NCBI GenBank assembly: GCA_013820975.1
Contig: JACDHQ010000098.1
Location: forward strand, 1 to 7,292
Direction: 5' to 3'
Source of the DNA: Gemmatimonadaceae bacterium
Lineage (GTDB): Bacteria > Gemmatimonadota > Gemmatimonadetes > Gemmatimonadales > Gemmatimonadaceae
DNA: 7,292 bases
A program made the position numbers and the translations under genes. Shown here piece after piece: positions 5,411 to 7,292 of this stretch (the stretch's first letter is position 1; every line of letters begins with the position of its first letter). The notes beneath the pieces are model-generated. The model was not told the DNA's origin. It did no database searches and worked only from the letters and a program-made list of their open reading frames with translations.

Positions 5411-5757
5411 GGTTGTCGCCGACGATGGCGCAGGCGCTCCGTGACCACCGAGACACCGCCGGCCCGAACATCACGGTCATGAAGGGCCTCGCGAGCCGTG
5501 GCCACGTGATCGACAACGGCAGCCGCATCGGTTGCCGCATGTGGAACTGCTACCCGCTCACGCCCGAGGGGGAACGAGTCGCGCAGCTGCTCGGCACCCC
5601 GCCTCCACACCTCGTTCTGGACGATGCCCTGTGGTTGCCGACGTGCGGGCATCGCGAGATCGACGTGCGGCTCGTGGCGTGGTCGACGTACGACGACGAC
5701 CTGAAGACCGTGTCGTGCATCCACTGCGCCCTCAAGCCGCCCGCGGTGCCGTTCTGA
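5407..5757 (+). CDS. Winged-helix-like protein with Cys/His pairs
   Basis: This 116-aa protein starts at a GTG that overlaps the previous stop as GTGA (5407-5410), with GAGG at 5396-5399. Residues 2-62 read like a winged helix: LSPTMAQALRDHR, NITVMKGLASRGHVI as the likely recognition helix, then YPLTPEGERVAQLL, a pattern frequent in MarR- and PadR-like folds. The second half holds C80-G-H82 and C104-I-H-C107, a likely zinc site. The C-terminus is KPPAVPF. It could be a DNA-binding regulator of the operon or an accessory protein; no named family is certain. Its stop shares one base with the next ATG (TGATG, 5755-5759). Confidence 0.8.
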   Translation: MRLSPTMAQALRDHRDTAGPNITVMKGLASRGHVIDNGSRIGCRMWNCYPLTPEGERVAQLLGTPPPHLVLDDALWLPTCGHREIDVRLVAWSTYDDDLKTVSCIHCALKPPAVPF

Positions 5758-6401
5758 TGCCCGACATCGAGCGTGCGCCGCTCGAGGTGATCGAGCACAC
5801 GACGCGGATCGGGAGCACCGTCCGGCTCGAGGTGGAGCCCGTCGACGCTGAGCGCGTGAGGATCATCCAGTACGAGCGGAAGCGCGGGGAGCGGTACGTG
5901 CGGGTGCCGGAGGAGGAGCGGCATGTCGTGCGCCGCGATCAGTTACCGCGCGCCCTGGTTGCGGAGCCGATCGAGGACGCGGTCGTCGAGGCCGTCGTCG
6001 AGCCGATCGAAGCCGAGCCCGCCCCAGCGCAGCCGCTCCTCGGTCTCCACGTCGCCCCTACCGTCGCGATGTCCCGGGGTCGCTCGTGGGTCGAGCAGTG
6101 CGCGCGATGCGGGTGCCTCGTGGCGGTAGCGAGCTCTCCCCTCCTCGCGCCCGTCACGCAGCTCGGGTCGTGCCCGTGCTGTGGCGGGACGGAGTGGTGG
6201 CGTCAGCGGGTGCCCGTCGGACCGTTCCACGCGGCGTGGGCGCCGCACCTGATCGAGTTCGTGCAGAAGATCGCGAGCGGGGGCGGTGAGCTGGCAGAGC
6301 AAGCGCGTGCGGAGCTCGAGCGCGCCGGCACGCACTGTCGAGAGAACGCTGTCTGGACCGGGAGCCTTCACCACGTCGACGAGTTCGAGGAGGTCACCTG
6401 A
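5757..6401 (+). CDS. Unknown 214-aa protein with a central zinc ribbon
   Basis: Residues 1-63 are charged and beta-like (VIEHTTRIGSTVRLEVEPVD, VRIIQYERKRGERYVRVPEE). A Pro/Glu/Val-rich linker (about 68-98, with the near-repeat EAVVEPIEAEP) precedes a zinc ribbon made by C115-ARC118 and C139-PCC142 in CPCCGG. The C-terminal 150-214 is mostly helical (HLIEFVQKI, ELAEQARAELERAG). The start overlaps the upstream stop by one base and lacks a clear Shine-Dalgarno, so it is probably coupled. The frame extends upstream past 5757, but that would only overlap the winged-helix gene. I do not recognise the family. Confidence 0.8.
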   Translation: MPDIERAPLEVIEHTTRIGSTVRLEVEPVDAERVRIIQYERKRGERYVRVPEEERHVVRRDQLPRALVAEPIEDAVVEAVVEPIEAEPAPAQPLLGLHVAPTVAMSRGRSWVEQCARCGCLVAVASSPLLAPVTQLGSCPCCGGTEWWRQRVPVGPFHAAWAPHLIEFVQKIASGGGELAEQARAELERAGTHCRENAVWTGSLHHVDEFEEVT

Positions 6402-6736
6402 TGCGCGCCCGCGAGATCAAGCCTTGCGCCGGCTGCGGCCGGCATCCGCTTCACGTCGAGGACGGCCGCCGCATCACGTTCTTCGTGCTCACCGTCGATC
6501 GAGCGGTACTCGACGAGCGAGCGGCTCGCTCGACCCTCGGCCTCGCCATGCACTTTGGGTCCGACGCCGCGGGCCTGGCTGACGTGTTCAGCCCGGACCC
6601 AGAGATCGTGAAGACGCACCCGCAGCTCCGCACGGTGCTCCACCTGTGCGAGGGCTGCGCCGGCGTGCAGCCGGACGCGCCAAGCTTGTTCGAGCTGCTC
6701 GAGCGGGAGGTCGCGGCCGAGGAGGTCGAAGCGTGA
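6401..6736 (+). CDS. Small zinc-finger-like phage protein
   Basis: This 111-aa protein has GAGGAGG at 6387-6393, 7 nt from the ATG that shares one base with the previous stop. Two CxxC pairs bracket the domain: C9-AGC12 near the N-terminus and C83-EGC86 near the C-terminus, likely joining in one zinc site. Between them are FFVLTVDRAVLD, GLAMHFG and FSPDPEIV. The tail is helical and acidic (LFELLEREVAAEEVEA). The layout resembles unnamed small zinc proteins of phages; no function can be assigned from sequence. Confidence 0.8.
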   Translation: MRAREIKPCAGCGRHPLHVEDGRRITFFVLTVDRAVLDERAARSTLGLAMHFGSDAAGLADVFSPDPEIVKTHPQLRTVLHLCEGCAGVQPDAPSLFELLEREVAAEEVEA

Positions 6737-6879
6737 TGCGCTTCGAGCGGGACGTCGACGACTTCGATCGGGAGCTCAGGGAGCAGGCTGCCGACCTCGA
6801 GTGCCGCTGCGACGGTCGCGGCTGCGAGCGGTGCGATGATGGTGATGACCGCCCGAGGGACCAACCGTGCCCATCCTGA
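6736..6879 (+). CDS. Cysteine-rich 47-aa microprotein
   Basis: The ATG at 6736 shares one base with the upstream stop (TGATG), with GAGGAGG at 6719-6725. The N-terminal half is a charged helix (MRFERDVDDFDRELREQA). Then comes a compact cysteine cluster, C23-R-C25 and C30-ER-C33 within LECRCDGRGCERCDDG, plus C45, which could bind a metal. The frame is open further upstream to 6646, but that part lies inside the preceding gene and is Arg/Gly-rich shadow sequence. Short length limits certainty, but overlap style and RBS match its neighbours. Confidence 0.65.
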   Translation: MRFERDVDDFDRELREQAADLECRCDGRGCERCDDGDDRPRDQPCPS

Positions 6880-7292
6880 ACTACACGACGAAGATCAGCG
6901 CAGGAGCCACCGTCGGCGAGATCCAAGCGAAGCTCGCGGCTCACGGCGCCAACGGCGTGTCGATCGACTACGACAGCGGCATGCCCGAGGCTCTCGCGTT
7001 CCGGATCCAGACGCCGCACGGCCTCGTCACCTTCCGTATGGAGGCGAACTGGCGCGGGGTGCTCGCAGCTATGGAGGCCGACCAGAACGTCCCCCGCGCC
7101 CAGGTGCGTCCCGACCAGGCGCAGCGCGTCGCGTGGCGGATCCTCAAGGACTGGGTCGAGGCACAGCTCGCCATCGTCGAGGCGGGCCTCGCCACGCTCA
7201 CCAAGGTGATGCTGCCGTACGCGGTAACGGCGACGGGGCAGACGGTCTACCAGCGGCTCGAGACCGAAGGGCCAGAGTTGCTGCAGCTCGGT
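6867..7292 (+). CDS. Conserved phage protein of unknown function (3' end outside window)
   Basis: A GTG at 6867 behind GAGGGA (6855-6860) opens a frame of 142 codons with no stop before the edge. It overlaps the previous gene by 13 nt. It starts with PILNYTTKISAGATVGEIQAKL, continues with IDYDSGMPEALAFRIQTPHG, and has the strong block AQRVAWRILKDWVEAQLAIV followed by EAGLATLTKVMLPY. I recognise this order from a widespread phage hypothetical family (N-terminal ILNYTT, C-terminal WRxxKDWxEAQLAxxEAG). To my knowledge its function is unassigned. It lies in early or recombination regions in other phages as far as I recall. Only a short C-terminus seems to be missing, judged by that remembered pattern. 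Confidence 0.85.
   Translation, partial: MPILNYTTKISAGATVGEIQAKLAAHGANGVSIDYDSGMPEALAFRIQTPHGLVTFRMEANWRGVLAAMEADQNVPRAQVRPDQAQRVAWRILKDWVEAQLAIVEAGLATLTKVMLPYAVTATGQTVYQRLETEGPELLQLG

Larger units (their letters stand above)
1..7292. mobile_element. Temperate phage or phage-like element: int/att region and early recombination operon
   Basis: An integrase C-terminus, a tRNA 3' half acting as an attachment core, flanking arm-like repeats, and a RecT / Rad50-like ATPase / MBL-nuclease module are followed by small overlapping unknown genes. This combination is typical of temperate phages of Gram-positive bacteria. No structural, lysis, terminase or repressor gene lies in the window, so an integrative element other than a phage is not excluded. 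Both edges cut through genes, so the element extends beyond the window on both sides. Confidence 0.75.

Overview
This is a high-GC window, about two thirds G+C by eye, that reads as the integration and early recombination region of a temperate phage (or a phage-like integrative element). The likely host is a high-GC actinobacterium or a similar lineage; nothing in the window fixes the host more closely.

Layout. The left edge (to 215) is the C-terminal catalytic end of a tyrosine-recombinase integrase, followed by a perfect intrinsic terminator (238-262). Next comes the 3' half of a tRNA-Thr(CGT) on the minus strand (265-309), running from the anticodon loop to an encoded CCA with no 5' half. 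This is what an attachment-site core in a tRNA gene looks like. To its right lie phased copies of an 8-bp word (CGTGMCGG), and GGGGGTA pairs sit on both sides of the core. These look like arm-type sites for integrase or for a directionality factor. A promoter-like element with an overlapping near-perfect palindrome follows (474-503).

From 575 to the right edge all genes are on the plus strand in one tightly packed operon. Nearly every junction is an ATGA, GTGA or TGATG overlap. Gene order: a small CxxCxGxG zinc protein; a 657-aa Rad50/SbcC-like zinc-hook ATPase; a RecT single-strand annealing protein; a YycJ/WalJ-type metallo-beta-lactamase-fold nuclease; a small-protein pair that looks like one gene split by a one-base frame change; a 141-aa unknown; a winged-helix-like protein with Cys/His pairs; three more small proteins with Cys pairs; and a nearly complete member of a conserved phage family of unknown function.

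How they may work together. ATPase, nuclease and RecT together form a plausible phage recombination module: DNA-end handling by the Rad50-like protein, 5' strand resection by the MBL-fold enzyme, and annealing by RecT. The integrase and attachment region would insert and excise the genome at a host tRNA-Thr. Because phage genes lie on both sides of the tRNA half, the DNA most likely represents the circular or excised (attP) form, or two elements integrated in tandem. A simple prophage end would have host DNA on one side.
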